NCBI GenBank assembly: GCA_039105265.1
Contig: JAPFFF010000057.1
Location: forward strand, 1,028,480 to 1,092,479
Direction of reading: 5' to 3'
Length of the DNA stretch: 64,000 nt
From: Tritrichomonas musculus
Taxonomy: Eukaryota; Parabasalia; Tritrichomonadida; Tritrichomonadidae
Position 1 is the stretch's first letter. Each line of letters begins with the position of its first letter. Below the pieces are notes generated by a model that saw only the letters and a program-made list of their open reading frames with translations, was not told the origin of the DNA and ran no database searches. Positions 1-9,020 of this stretch are shown piece after piece. The position numbers were made by a program, and so were the translations under genes.

Positions 1-876
1 CTTTGGGTAGCTTCCAGTTACGATGTAGACAAGAGTGATTCCAAACGCGTAAACGTCAATTTTGTTAGTGTAACGAGAATCATCGTCTTCGTCTGAAGAC
101 AAAAGTTCAGGTGCCATGAACCTGAGTGTTCCAACTCCTTTTGATTGCGATGTTTCAAGGTCTTCTTCCTTAGCGAGTCCAAAATCACTGATGCGGACGT
201 GTCCCTCTTTGCTCAATAAAATGTTCGATGGCTTCAAGTCGCGGTGCATGTAATTATGGCTGTGAATGTAGCGCATTCCAAGGACAACTTCGACGGTGAT
301 CATGCATTTCTGGCTCTCGTTGAGCTGCTTGCTTGCAATGGCCGATTCAAGCGAGCTTGGTTCATAGGACAAAATCAATGAAGGAGGATGTTCGTTATTG
401 CCATAATTCACTGCAATGATGTCCAAAATGCACGGATGACGGAGAATGAACATCACTTCGCCTTCTGTAAGGAATCGCTTTACTGTCTTGTGATCTGAGT
501 TCTTCAGCTCTTTCATTGCAAACTTTTCGTTCTTGATGACAAGTTTGACATTAGATGTTGCACCTTCACCGATCACTGACTGTACAGAATAGTCTGCAAA
601 GTCGAAGAATTCGAGTTCTGATGATTTTTCCTTCATTGCGAAAAAGAACTTTTTCAACTTACTGTTTTCATCTTCTAATTTTTGATTTTTGAGCTTGAGT
701 GATTCATTTTCTTGCATTAATGATTCAACGTCATTTGGCCTTTCTTTCGTTGCTTTGATTGGCCCATTCGATAAGAGATCAACAATTTCTGGATAATTCT
801 TCTCCCTTGCATAGAAAATGGCAGTTTTGTAAAATTTTTCTTTTCTAAAATTCCATAAAATAACTGAACATTCCAA
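1..876 (-). CDS. Protein kinase part of an ankyrin/coiled-coil/kinase gene (runs off left edge)
   Basis: The minus strand from 876 to the window edge is one open frame. It starts with an ankyrin-like segment (KTAIFYA... then EIVDLL), followed by a charged, heptad-like stretch around 610-720 (coiled coil likely). A kinase domain then begins near 590. Visible landmarks are the glycine loop IGEGATSNVKL, the lysine in FAMKEL, the alpha-C region ending RHPCILD, the catalytic loop HRDLKPSN, DFGLAKE and the APE motif. All catalytic residues expected of an active Ser/Thr kinase are present; the C-lobe is cut by the edge. Codon use is more GC-rich than its surroundings, as for a selected gene. The first in-frame ATG is at 717, preceded by TCATTA, so a shorter kinase-only product starting there is possible. 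I favour continuity with the ankyrin modules upstream. Confidence 0.8.
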   Translation of the reverse strand, partial: MECSVILWNFRKEKFYKTAIFYAREKNYPEIVDLLSNGPIKATKERPNDVESLMQENESLKLKNQKLEDENSKLKKFFFAMKEKSSELEFFDFADYSVQSVIGEGATSNVKLVIKNEKFAMKELKNSDHKTVKRFLTEGEVMFILRHPCILDIIAVNYGNNEHPPSLILSYEPSSLESAIASKQLNESQKCMITVEVVLGMRYIHSHNYMHRDLKPSNILLSKEGHVRISDFGLAKEEDLETSQSKGVGTLRFMAPELLSSDEDDDSRYTNKIDVYAFGITLVYIVTGSYPK

Positions 877-1832
877 TCACATGAAAAATGTTTGCTTTAA
901 ATGTTATGAATAATTATAAATTCATATGTTTTTAATATTGATATCAATGCCTTCTTGTGCTAATAATAATCTTACGATTTCTGTAAAGCCATATCCTACA
1001 GCATACATCAATGCGGTATAATTTAAATAAGCAAATAAAATTCCATAAAAAAAACAAGATTTCAATCACATGAAAAAAAATTGGATTTAAATTTTTTAAA
1101 TAATTTTGAATTAAAATGTTTTGGTAGTTAACTTCAACTCCTCCATGAGACAATATTAATTTAGCAATGTCTGAATGATTTTTCATTAAAGCATACATCA
1201 ATGGTGTACTATTTAAAAACTGAAACAAATGTCATCATGAAAAAATGCTATGTTTAAATTTTATAAAATTTTTACATGTTCAAATGCTTTTCGTATTTAC
1301 ATCAATTCCTTCTTTTGTTAACAATAACTCAACAATTTTTGTATTACCTTTATCTGCTGCAAAATTCAAAGCTGCACAATTTAATCAACAAATAAAATTT
1401 TTAAGGAATTAAAAAAAAATAAAATTTGAATATAATGAAAACTTTTGTAATCAAATATCTTTGATATTGACATCAATATCATCTCTTTTTACTAATAATT
1501 GAACAATTTCAGTATAGCCTGAATTTGCAGCAAACATCAAAGCAGTTCCATTTAATTTTCTAATTTAATTCCATAAATGAATGAAAATTTCAATATCATG
1601 AAAAAAGTAAGATTTAAATATTATAAATACTTTCGGATTCAAATGTTTTTACTGTTGACATTAATACCTTCTTGTTTGAGTAATAGTCCAACGATTTGAG
1701 TATATCCATTCATTGAAGCAAGATTTAATGCTGAATCATTAAATTTTGGAGAAAAATTCCACAAATGGTTTGAAATTTCAATATCATAAAAAAATTAGAT
1801 TTGAATATTATAAATTTTTCTGTATTATTAAT
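832..1832 (-). repeat. Six related intron-like spacers between ankyrin modules
   Basis: The spacers lie at 1832-1741 (92 nt), 1644-1553 (92), 1456-1382 (75), 1285-1214 (72), 1117-1024 (94) and 927-832 (96). They are homologous: most begin ATTTGAAT-like, several share TTTTTTCATGATATTGAA, several share TTTATGGAATTT, and they end near ATTTAAAT. They do not share GT...AG ends, nor the GTAYGT...ACTAACACACAG signals known for Trichomonas vaginalis introns. The start and end octamers form imperfect direct repeats, which would also fit an inserted element copied along with the repeat. Confidence 0.6.
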
Positions 1833-1931
1833 ATCTGTACAGTTGATATCAATTTTTTTGTTTGAAAGAAGTTGTCTAACTGTTCCAAGATCTCCTTTTC
1901 TAGTTGCATTGAGAAATTCTTGATTGCTCAT
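832..1931 (-). CDS. Ankyrin-repeat N-terminal part of the same kinase gene, interrupted by spacers
   Basis: Translation from the ATG at 1931 begins MSNQEFLNATRKGDLGTVRQ, a typical ankyrin-protein N-terminus. The modules are 1931-1833 (99 nt), then 1740-1645, 1552-1457, 1381-1286, 1213-1118 and 1023-928, each exactly 96 nt (32 codons). Each module runs from an Nx[TS]AL-like start to a [DN]xNxK[DNS]-like end. A seventh continues from 831 into the kinase frame. No module has a stop or frame change. Between modules lie 72-96 nt segments that usually carry a stop or change frame. An ankyrin repeat is normally 33 residues, so removing each spacer except one codon would give a perfect ankyrin solenoid. 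Either the spacers are spliced out by unfamiliar signals or this is an unusually tidy pseudogene. Confidence 0.55.
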
Positions 1932-2338
1932 GGTTATATTTATCACAAAAATTTTTTCTAAGAAAGTGAAAGTATACCTTTTACATATATGTAAAAAAAC
2001 GATATTAGGTCCATTTTGGCTTAACAAACATCAAACATTTGATTTATATATATTGTTAAAAGATTGTAAAGTTTATTTATTTATAAAAATTTAATTTTAA
2101 TAACAGGATAAATCTATTTTTATTAAAATTTTGTTAGTACTAACATTTTATATGAGGTTTTAGAATAATTGAGAAGAAGTATTGATTTTTTTGAGAATAT
2201 AATTGGTCAGTAATTACAATTGCTTTTTTTTTTAAAGAAATATCATAATGGAAAGCTATATTAATAGTTATTCTTGAATTTCTAGATAATTCGGGTTAGT
2301 CTTTAATATAATAATAATTGTTTCTTTTATTAATTATT
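1932..2338. other. AT-rich intergenic stretch
   Basis: Apart from the initiator candidate at its left end, I see no coding frame, RNA gene or repeat here. Confidence 0.5.
1964..1969 (-). promoter_or_regulatory. Initiator-like motif upstream of the ankyrin/kinase gene
   Basis: On the minus strand this reads TCACTT, matching the trichomonad initiator TCA(+1)YTW. The start site would be at 1967, 36 nt before the ATG at 1931. That leader is longer than the usual trichomonad one, so this is a moderate candidate. Confidence 0.35.
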
Positions 2339-2745
2339 CTATTGATTCATTTCTTCTTCATAAGGTTCCATTTTTTCAAGTGAAACAAGATCTTTCTTTT
2401 CTTCATATGCTCTTTCTGGATTTTGCTTTTTATCATAGCTTAAAGCAACTTTTGATGTATTATATTTCAACGAGCTGTGATGTAAATTGAATCCCATCAT
2501 AAATGGGATTCCAATTTTAATGAATTGATTTACTGGAAGATTTGGCTGGAACACATATCCAATATTTAATGTTTAACTAATATGTGAAATTTCACCTATT
2601 TTGTCAGCCAATAGTATATCTCTTGCAGCAACAAGTGTCGACAGCATATTAAAAACATTTGAAATTTTCGGATTGTATTTTTCAATTTTTTCAATATTTT
2701 TTCCCAATAAAAACTTTACATATATATATAATTGGTATAGATGTA
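2339..2745 (-). pseudogene. Broken coding fragment of unknown family
   Basis: A 71-codon open stretch (2339-2554) ends in an acidic, lysine-rich tail. It continues upstream in the same frame with plausible protein (VFNMLSTLVAARDILLADKI), but the frame is not open throughout. There is no good start codon and no initiator at a sensible distance. The residue mix (GIPFMMGFNLHH, then a charged C-terminus) looks like real protein rather than random AT-rich translation, but I do not recognise the family. Confidence 0.4.
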
Positions 2746-3429
2746 CCTATATATCGAATCTATTTAAATCGATATGCCACGAGAAACCCAAAGATGTTTC
2801 AAAGAAAATTTGGTTTGTTTTTGATTAAAAAATATCATTATTTCTAGATCTATGAAAATAATTCTTATGTTTCATATATTTAAAATAGTATCTAACAAGG
2901 AGTATTTTTCAGCATATGAACAAAAAATGAAATATTTGGATAGTAAGCCAACAAAGTTGAAATTTGAGTAAAATTTTGAAAATTTTATTATTTTAATCAA
3001 AATCATTTATAACTTCAATAATTATATTTCAAATCAACTTTTATCCAATATATAATGCATAATATATGATAATAATGATATAAAATGGATTTTTATTAGA
3101 GAGGTCTTTGGGCGATTTCTGATTATCATATAATTACATTTTTTTTAATACCTCAAATAAATAAAAGAAATATGTAAATTTATCTATTATACAATAGTTA
3201 ATACTACAAGACAAATTAAATGGAAATGGATTATTTGATTATTATTTCAAAATAAGTTTTTTGTTGATCGTTTAAAATTTTATATTGTTTTGCATTTAAT
3301 CCTGCTTTTGTTCATACATAATTACTTGAGATTGCTCTGATTGATTAAATTATATAAAATGCTCTTTTATATACATACATTTAGTATTTTTACGAGTTAA
3401 TTGCATAAAAATCATTAGTTATCAAGTAA
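2746..3429. other. AT-rich intergenic stretch
   Basis: Low-complexity A/T runs only. Short frames on the plus strand (2601-2847) have no protein-like composition and no initiator, so I treat them as chance. Confidence 0.5.
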
Positions 3430-3621
3430 TTATGTATTTATGCAATTAACTGGAAGAATATCACTTGCGTTGACTTCAACAATTCAGGTGACAATTATCA
3501 CCACTACCCTCTCATTTCAAATAATCGTGTTCTACACTTAGTTTCAAATATTACTTATTATAATCAGGTTCCTAAATTTGAGCAAGATGAAACATTTTTT
3601 AAGAGTAATGATGAATCATAA
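3430..3621 (+). pseudogene. Orphan 63-codon coding fragment
   Basis: The plus frame is open from 3430 to the TAA at 3619-3621. It has GC-richer codons and a polar sequence (NWKNITCVDFNNSGDNYHHY, later YYNQVPKFEQDETFF). It has no ATG, so it looks like the surviving C-terminal end of a gene whose front is gone. The family is not recognised, and a chance frame is possible though composition argues against it. Confidence 0.3.
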
Positions 3622-3771
3622 TTTTTTTTATAAAAAAAGCTTTTATTAAACTTGATTTTTATATATATATATTCTCTGATGTTTATGTATTTTATTGATT
3701 GAAAAAAAATCAATTTATTTCCTATTCAAAAATTATGAAAAATTTATAAAAATTCAAAAGAGACTGCTCCC

Positions 3772-6700
3772 TTAAATTTTAATAATTATAGTCTCCACTG
3801 GAAAAGCAGTAACTCCAACCGATATTACGGATGATGGTATTTCTATTTGTGCCAATGAAGAGCATGCTCTGAAAGCACTATCTCCAATAGAACTTATTGA
3901 AGGTGGAATATTTACTTCTGACAAAGATGAGCATCTATAAAAAGCGCAACTATTGATTGAAGTGACAGAAGAAGGAATTCTTATTTTCTTCAACAATGAG
4001 CATCCACAGAAAAGGCCTTCATCAATCGTTGTTACAGAAGAAGGAATTTCTATTTGTTCCAATGATGTGCATATGCCAAATGCATATTTTCCTAACGACT
4101 TTATCGATGGAGGAATTGAAATTTGGCATAAAGATGAACATCCATTGAAAGCATAATCTTCAATTGAAGAGACAGAAGGAGGAATTGTTATCTGTGTCAA
4201 TTTCAAACACCTTCTGAATACAGAGTTCTTTATTGAGTTAATTGAGATTGGAAGTTCTATTTGTTTCAATGATTCGCAATCACTGAAAGCACTCTTTTCA
4301 ATTGAAGTTACAGAATCAAGAATTGTTATTTGAGACAGATTTTTGCATTCATTAAATGCAAGTTCACCAATTGATTTTACAGAAGAAGGAATTGAAAAAT
4401 CATCAAGCGATGTGCATCCAGAAAAAGTACCAACTTCAATTAAAGTTATAGAAGAAAGAATAATTACCTGCTTAAGAGATGTACATCCATAAAAGGCTCT
4501 TCGATTTATGAATGCCACTGAAGAAGGAATTTCTACATGCTCAAGTGATGTGCAACTTTCGAAGGCTGACTCTCCTATTGAAGTTACAGATGAAGGAATT
4601 GTTATTTCTTTCAATGATGAACAATCAAAGAAAAATTTGAATCCAATTTCTTTTAAAGATGATAAAATTATTACTTGTTCCAATGATTTGCATTTTTCAA
4701 GTATCAAATCATTGGTTGAGGTTACAGATGGAGGAATTTCTATTTGTAATAATGATATACAATAATCAAAAGCATGTTTTTCAATTGATATAATAGAAGG
4801 TGGAATTGTTATTTGTTCAAGTGACGTGCAAAAGTAGAAAGTTCCATCTTTGATTGTTTTTAAAGAGGGTGACAATGTTATTCGTTTCAACGAAAAACAT
4901 TGAAAGAATGCAGCAGATCCTAATGAAGTCACAGAAGAAGGAATTGTAATTTCTTTCAATAATGAACAATAAGCAAAGGCATATTCTTTAATAGATGTCA
5001 CAGATGAAGGAATTTTTATTTCTTCCAATGATGAACAAGAACCAAATGCACTTTCGCCAATTGAAGTTACTGAAGCTGGAATTTCAAAATTTGTTAATTT
5101 TGAACATCCATCAAAAACGTAATTTCCAATTGATGTAATTGAGGCAGACAATGTGACTTGCTTCAATGATGAACATTCACTAAATGCATATTCACCAATT
5201 GAAGTTACAGAAGATGGAATTGTAATTTCTTTTAATGATGAACAGTCACTAAATGCATATTCACCAATTGAAGTTACAGAGGCTGGAATCGTAATTTCTT
5301 CTAATGATGAACAATCACTAAATGCATATTCATCAATTAAAGTTACAGAAGCAGGAATTGCAATTTTTTTTAATAATGAACAATTATTAAATGCACTATC
5401 TCCAATCGAAGTTACAGAGGATGGAATTGTAATTTCTTTTAATGATGAACAGCCATCGAATGTGCTTTCTTCAATTGAATCTACAGAAGCAAGAATTGTA
5501 ATTTCTTCTAATGATGAGCAATTACTAAATGCACTTTCTCCAATTGAATCTACAGAAGCAGGAATTGTAATTTTTGTTAATGATGAGCAATTTTTAAATG
5601 CACTATCTCCAATCGAAGTTACAGAGGATGGAATTGTAATTTCTTTTAATGATGAACAGCCATCGAATGTGCTTTCTTTAATTGAATCTACAGAAGTAGG
5701 AATTGTAATTTCTTCTAACGATGAACAATTATTAAATGCACTTTCTCCAATTGAATCTACAGAAGCAGGAATTGTAATTTTTGTTAATGATGAGCAATTT
5801 TTAAATGCACTTTCTTCAAATGATGTCACAGAAGTAGGAATTATCATTTCTTTTAATGATGTACAGCCATCAAATGCACTTTTTCCAATTGAAGTTACAG
5901 AATCTGGAATTGTCACTTGTGTTAGTGATGAACATTTGTAAAAAAAGCATTTTTCAATTAATGTTACTGAATGTGGAATTGTAACTTGAGTCAATAATGT
6001 ACACTCACTAAATTGGTATTGTCCAATCGAAGTTACTGAAGATGGAATTGTCACTTGCGCCAATGATGAACAGTTTGCAAACGCATTATCATAAATTGAA
6101 ACCAAAGAAGATGGTTCTTCAAATAACAACTTTTCTAATGAAGTACAACCTTTAAAAGATGCTTTGCCAATTGATGTGACTGAAGAAGGAATCGTTATTT
6201 CTGTCAAAGAACTGCATGTATTAAAACAATAATCACTAATTGAAGTAACTAAAGGAGGAATTTTTATTTCTTTCAATGAACTACATGAATAAAAACAACA
6301 TTTGCCAATTGAAGTAACTGAAGAAGGAATTGTTATTTTTGTCAATGAAATACATAAATAAAGAAAAAAATCACCAATTGACGTGATAGAAGAAGGAATT
6401 GTTATTTCTTTCAATGAACCACATCCATAAAAACAATATCCGCCAATTGAAGTAATTGAAGATTGAATTTTTATTTCTTCCAATCCAAAACATTCGTAAA
6501 AAACACCACTACCAATTGATTCTACCGAGGAAGGAATTGTTATTTTTTTAAGTGTTGTACAATCACGAAAGGCATCATCACAAATTGATTTAACGGAAGA
6601 AGGAATTGTTATTTCTTCCAATGAAGAACACTTATAAAAGCATTTATCTGGAATTGAAGCAATTGGCGAAGAAATTGATATTTTATTAAGTGCTGAACAA

Positions 6701-7275
6701 TTAAGAAAAGCACTCTGGCCAATTGATATGACAGAAGGAATTATCATTTCAGTCAATGACCTACATGCATAAAAACATGAATCACCAATTGAAATAACTG
6801 AAGATTCAATTGTTATTTCTTCCAAATGAGAACATTCTTGAAAAGCCTCATTACCAATTTTCTCTACTGAGAAAGGAATTGTTATTCTTTTAAGTTTATT
6901 ACACTGAAAAAAAGCGCCTTCATCAATGGATTTTACAGAAGAAGGAATTGTTATTTCTTCCAATGAAGAACATACCCAAAAACAATGATATGGAATTGAT
7001 GGAATCAACGAAGAAATTGTTATTCTTTTAAGTGCTGAACAATGACAAAAGGCACATTCGCCAATTGATATCACAAAAGAAGGAATTGTTATTTCTTTCA
7101 GTGAAGAACATCCCCAAAAACATTTATTTGGTATTGAAGTAGTTGTAGACGGGATTTTTATATCGGTCAGTTTGGTGTAATTAAAAAATGTTTTCTTTTT
7201 TAATTCAATATTTGGAAATGAGCTTAATAAAAATTTAACAATTTCATTGGAATCGTTAGCTGCAGCAATACTCAA
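3772..7275 (-). CDS. BspA-like (TpLRR / LRR_5) leucine-rich-repeat protein
   Basis: The frame of about 1167 codons is almost entirely 23-residue repeats of the type SLxxITIPSSVTSIGxxAFxxC, some 48 in a row, the hallmark of trichomonad BspA-like proteins. In Trichomonas this family is linked to the cell surface and adhesion. I see no signal peptide and no C-terminal membrane helix; the protein simply ends after the last repeat (VETIIIKI). The first codon of the frame at 7275 is TTG, not ATG, and the first 25 residues (SIAAANDSNEIVKFLL...) are the second half of an ankyrin repeat. The real N-terminus is therefore probably in the DUF3447/ankyrin frame upstream (7408-8523). The first in-frame ATG lies some 170 codons in, well inside the LRR block. 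Confidence 0.85.
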   Translation of the reverse strand: MSIAAANDSNEIVKFLLSSFPNIELKKKTFFNYTKLTDIKIPSTTTSIPNKCFWGCSSLKEITIPSFVISIGECAFCHCSALKRITISSLIPSIPYHCFWVCSSLEEITIPSSVKSIDEGAFFQCNKLKRITIPFSVEKIGNEAFQECSHLEEITIESSVISIGDSCFYACRSLTEMIIPSVISIGQSAFLNCSALNKISISSPIASIPDKCFYKCSSLEEITIPSSVKSICDDAFRDCTTLKKITIPSSVESIGSGVFYECFGLEEIKIQSSITSIGGYCFYGCGSLKEITIPSSITSIGDFFLYLCISLTKITIPSSVTSIGKCCFYSCSSLKEIKIPPLVTSISDYCFNTCSSLTEITIPSSVTSIGKASFKGCTSLEKLLFEEPSSLVSIYDNAFANCSSLAQVTIPSSVTSIGQYQFSECTLLTQVTIPHSVTLIEKCFFYKCSSLTQVTIPDSVTSIGKSAFDGCTSLKEMIIPTSVTSFEESAFKNCSSLTKITIPASVDSIGESAFNNCSSLEEITIPTSVDSIKESTFDGCSSLKEITIPSSVTSIGDSAFKNCSSLTKITIPASVDSIGESAFSNCSSLEEITILASVDSIEESTFDGCSSLKEITIPSSVTSIGDSAFNNCSLLKKIAIPASVTLIDEYAFSDCSSLEEITIPASVTSIGEYAFSDCSSLKEITIPSSVTSIGEYAFSECSSLKQVTLSASITSIGNYVFDGCSKLTNFEIPASVTSIGESAFGSCSSLEEIKIPSSVTSIKEYAFAYCSLLKEITIPSSVTSLGSAAFFQCFSLKRITLSPSLKTIKDGTFYFCTSLEQITIPPSIISIEKHAFDYCISLLQIEIPPSVTSTNDLILEKCKSLEQVIILSSLKEIGFKFFFDCSSLKEITIPSSVTSIGESAFESCTSLEHVEIPSSVAFINRRAFYGCTSLKQVIILSSITLIEVGTFSGCTSLDDFSIPSSVKSIGELAFNECKNLSQITILDSVTSIEKSAFSDCESLKQIELPISINSIKNSVFRRCLKLTQITIPPSVSSIEDYAFNGCSSLCQISIPPSIKSLGKYAFGICTSLEQIEIPSSVTTIDEGLFCGCSLLKKIRIPSSVTSINSCAFYRCSSLSEVNIPPSISSIGDSAFRACSSLAQIEIPSSVISVGVTAFPVETIIIKI
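5393..5806 (-). repeat. Recent 207-nt duplication inside the BspA-like gene
   Basis: Two adjacent near-identical 207-nt blocks start at 5393 and 5600. 207 nt is exactly 9 x 23, that is three LRR units of 23 residues (69 codons), so the frame is kept. This shows the repeat number in this gene is still changing by unequal exchange. Confidence 0.7.
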
Positions 7276-7464
7276 CGGAGAAAAGTAAAATTAAACAATT
7301 GAAATTTTATTAGGATAATACTAATAAAAATTTTATTTAATTTTTGAATTCGAAAATTTTATTAAATTTAATATTGTGAATGTTATTCAAAAAGTGAACA
7401 TTTACGCTTACAAAATTAAATATGATTGGTTTTTATTGGAAAAAAAGTGACTTATAATAATTAT
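7276..7464 (-). other. Interruption between ankyrin half-repeats of the DUF3447 and BspA frames
   Basis: The upstream frame leaves ankyrin homology after HSNIDINE (7465), the usual end of a repeat. Homology resumes just before PLSIAAANDSNEIVKFLL (7275). The roughly 180-nt gap contains stops. It falls at the same place in the ankyrin repeat as the six spacers of the gene at 1-1931. The bases before the resumed exon (TTTAATTTTACTTTTCTCC) resemble the end of the spacer at 1741-1832. Confidence 0.45.
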
Positions 7465-8523
7465 CTCATTGATATCAATATTACTATGGTTCTTAAAAAG
7501 AAACTTAATAATTGCTAAGTGATTATATCGGCATGCATAGAAAAAGTAATATTTTATTTGACAATTTTGCAAAAAAGAAAAATTGTAAAATTCAAAGCAA
7601 GCTGAAAAAACATCATCAATTTCATCATAACCGTAACTGTTGCACAAATAATCAGCAATTTGATTATGATGACATTTAATTGCTTCTCTTAATATATTTT
7701 TATTCTCTTTTAAGTCTGTTTCAAACTTGTTTTCAAGAAAATGAATGAGATTTGGATTGTTTCCATGAATCGCAAATTCCCAAATTGATTGATTTACCAT
7801 TGCTCCTTTCTTTTGCAAGTAGAGGAATATTTTGAATGATCCAAAAAATGCAGTATATTTAATTAAATTAATGTTTCCATATAAGAAAGGATTTGTTTCA
7901 AAAATTGAATCATTTGTCCAACTTTTTAAATTACAATTCGTTAGATTCACGTAATTGACAAATTCTTTAATTGAATCATTTCGAATTAACGAACAAATAT
8001 ATTTCTCATTTTCACCTTTTTTGCGCTTCTCGTTAAAATTATTGAATGCTTCTGAATCAATTTCAAGTATTTTTTGTTCAATTTCTTTTCTTTCTTTTTC
8101 GTTATAAAAACTTTTCAGTTCTGGATAGAAAAAACATTGATAAAAAATATCCTTGCCTGATAAATTCTTGAAAATAGAGTCATCAATCTCTATTATTTGA
8201 TCTGTAAAAAGAATAAGAAGAACCAATTTACTATTTTGGAATATTTCGTAGATTTCATAATTTGTAAATGCTGATTTGATATCTTCTTTTAAATATGCAA
8301 AAATCTGCTTAATTTTATCGAAAAATAATAAATAGCGGTGATGATTTTCTGATATGTTTAATATTATGCCCAATATTTCTCTTAGCTCGTCTTTATTATT
8401 ACGAAGATTTAGATTATCTAAAAAGTTTGTTAATTTTACGATGGTAACATTGGAATCATCCATAAATTGTAAAAGATGATCTTGTATTTCGCTTTCTGGA
8501 ATTAAAAAGGCTTGTTTAGACAT
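7408..8523 (-). CDS. DUF3447/ankyrin-repeat protein, probably the N-terminal part of the BspA-like gene
   Basis: This 371-codon frame starts at an ATG at 8523. The N-terminal ~200 residues are the helical region common at the front of trichomonad DUF3447 proteins (ESEIQDHLLQFMDD..., then ILGIILNISENHHR). About residues 215-300 match DUF3447-type degenerate ankyrin repeats (LIKYTAFFGSFKIFLYLQKK; NNPNLIHFLENKF; HHNQIADYLCNSYG). A last ankyrin-like unit follows (ACRYNHLAIIKFLFKNHSNIDI). The final ~18 residues after NIDINE lose ankyrin character, suggesting read-through into non-coding DNA rather than a natural C-terminus. An initiator lies 33 nt before the ATG. With the BspA frame immediately downstream and beginning mid-repeat, one longer gene is likely. 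Proteins of this family have no assigned biochemical activity. Confidence 0.75.
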   Translation of the reverse strand: MSKQAFLIPESEIQDHLLQFMDDSNVTIVKLTNFLDNLNLRNNKDELREILGIILNISENHHRYLLFFDKIKQIFAYLKEDIKSAFTNYEIYEIFQNSKLVLLILFTDQIIEIDDSIFKNLSGKDIFYQCFFYPELKSFYNEKERKEIEQKILEIDSEAFNNFNEKRKKGENEKYICSLIRNDSIKEFVNYVNLTNCNLKSWTNDSIFETNPFLYGNINLIKYTAFFGSFKIFLYLQKKGAMVNQSIWEFAIHGNNPNLIHFLENKFETDLKENKNILREAIKCHHNQIADYLCNSYGYDEIDDVFSACFEFYNFSFLQNCQIKYYFFYACRYNHLAIIKFLFKNHSNIDINEIIIISHFFSNKNQSYLIL

Positions 8524-8600
8524 AAAAAATTTTTGTTGATATTTAAACGATCAAAATGAACTGAAATTATTAAAATTTTTTAATTAGCATGTCATTTTTT
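8524..8600. promoter_or_regulatory. Compact divergent promoter with two opposed initiators
   Basis: AAAATGA at 8553-8559 is TCATTTT on the minus strand, giving a start at 8557, 33 nt before the ATG at 8523. TCATTT at 8592-8597 on the plus strand gives a start at 8594, 7 nt before the ATG at 8601. The two start sites are 37 bp apart and point away from each other. Both match the trichomonad initiator consensus. Confidence 0.6.
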
Positions 8601-9020
8601 ATGGAAATTAGCTGAGAGAATATTTCTCAAATTGGATTAAACTTAGAGTCAATCAAAGATATTCCATTTGAAAGTATGAAAAGAAACTTCACATTTGTTG
8701 TTGATGGGGTGGAATATCAAACAAGCAGAATTATTGCAGATATTTTATCACCTTGAATTCGTCATTTTCATTTCATTGATGAGACAATTAATCAGTTTTA
8801 CATAAATACCAATATATCTAGTAATAATACACATGACTTCAACAAAGTTCTATCGTTAATTTCATTTCAAAAAGAAAATCTCAATGAAAACGAAATTCAA
8901 TATTTCAACCAGATTTTTTATGCACTTGGTAATGAAAATCTTTTTAAGAAAATCCAATTAAAGGATGAGATAACGATCAAAAAACGTGTTCAAAGCTTAC
9001 AAATAGATATAGAACCATGA
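8601..9020 (+). pseudogene. Broken N-terminal segment of a trichomonad DUF3447/BspA-family gene
   Basis: The frame from the ATG at 8601 to the TGA at 9018-9020 reads as one protein except for TGA codons at 8613-8615 and 8754-8756. The recognisable part is MKRNFTFVVDGVEYQTSRII..., then IRHFHFIDETINQF and ISFQKENLNENEIQYFNQIF. This is the N-terminal domain that often opens trichomonad ankyrin and BspA proteins. No ankyrin or LRR part follows after ...SLQIDIEP, so the gene is also truncated. Its initiator and 7-nt leader are still perfect, so decay looks recent and the locus may still be transcribed. Confidence 0.7.

Noticed and set aside
832-1832. Calling the ankyrin spacers ordinary introns
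   Set aside because: No shared GT...AG, no GTAYGT and no ACTAACACACAG; only some end in AG. Kept as an open question rather than annotated as introns.
3953-5941. Plus-strand open frames opposite the BspA-like gene
   Set aside because: They mirror the 23-residue repeat on the other strand; the repetitive codons avoid stops in the antisense frame. No initiator, and the protein is just the antisense pattern.
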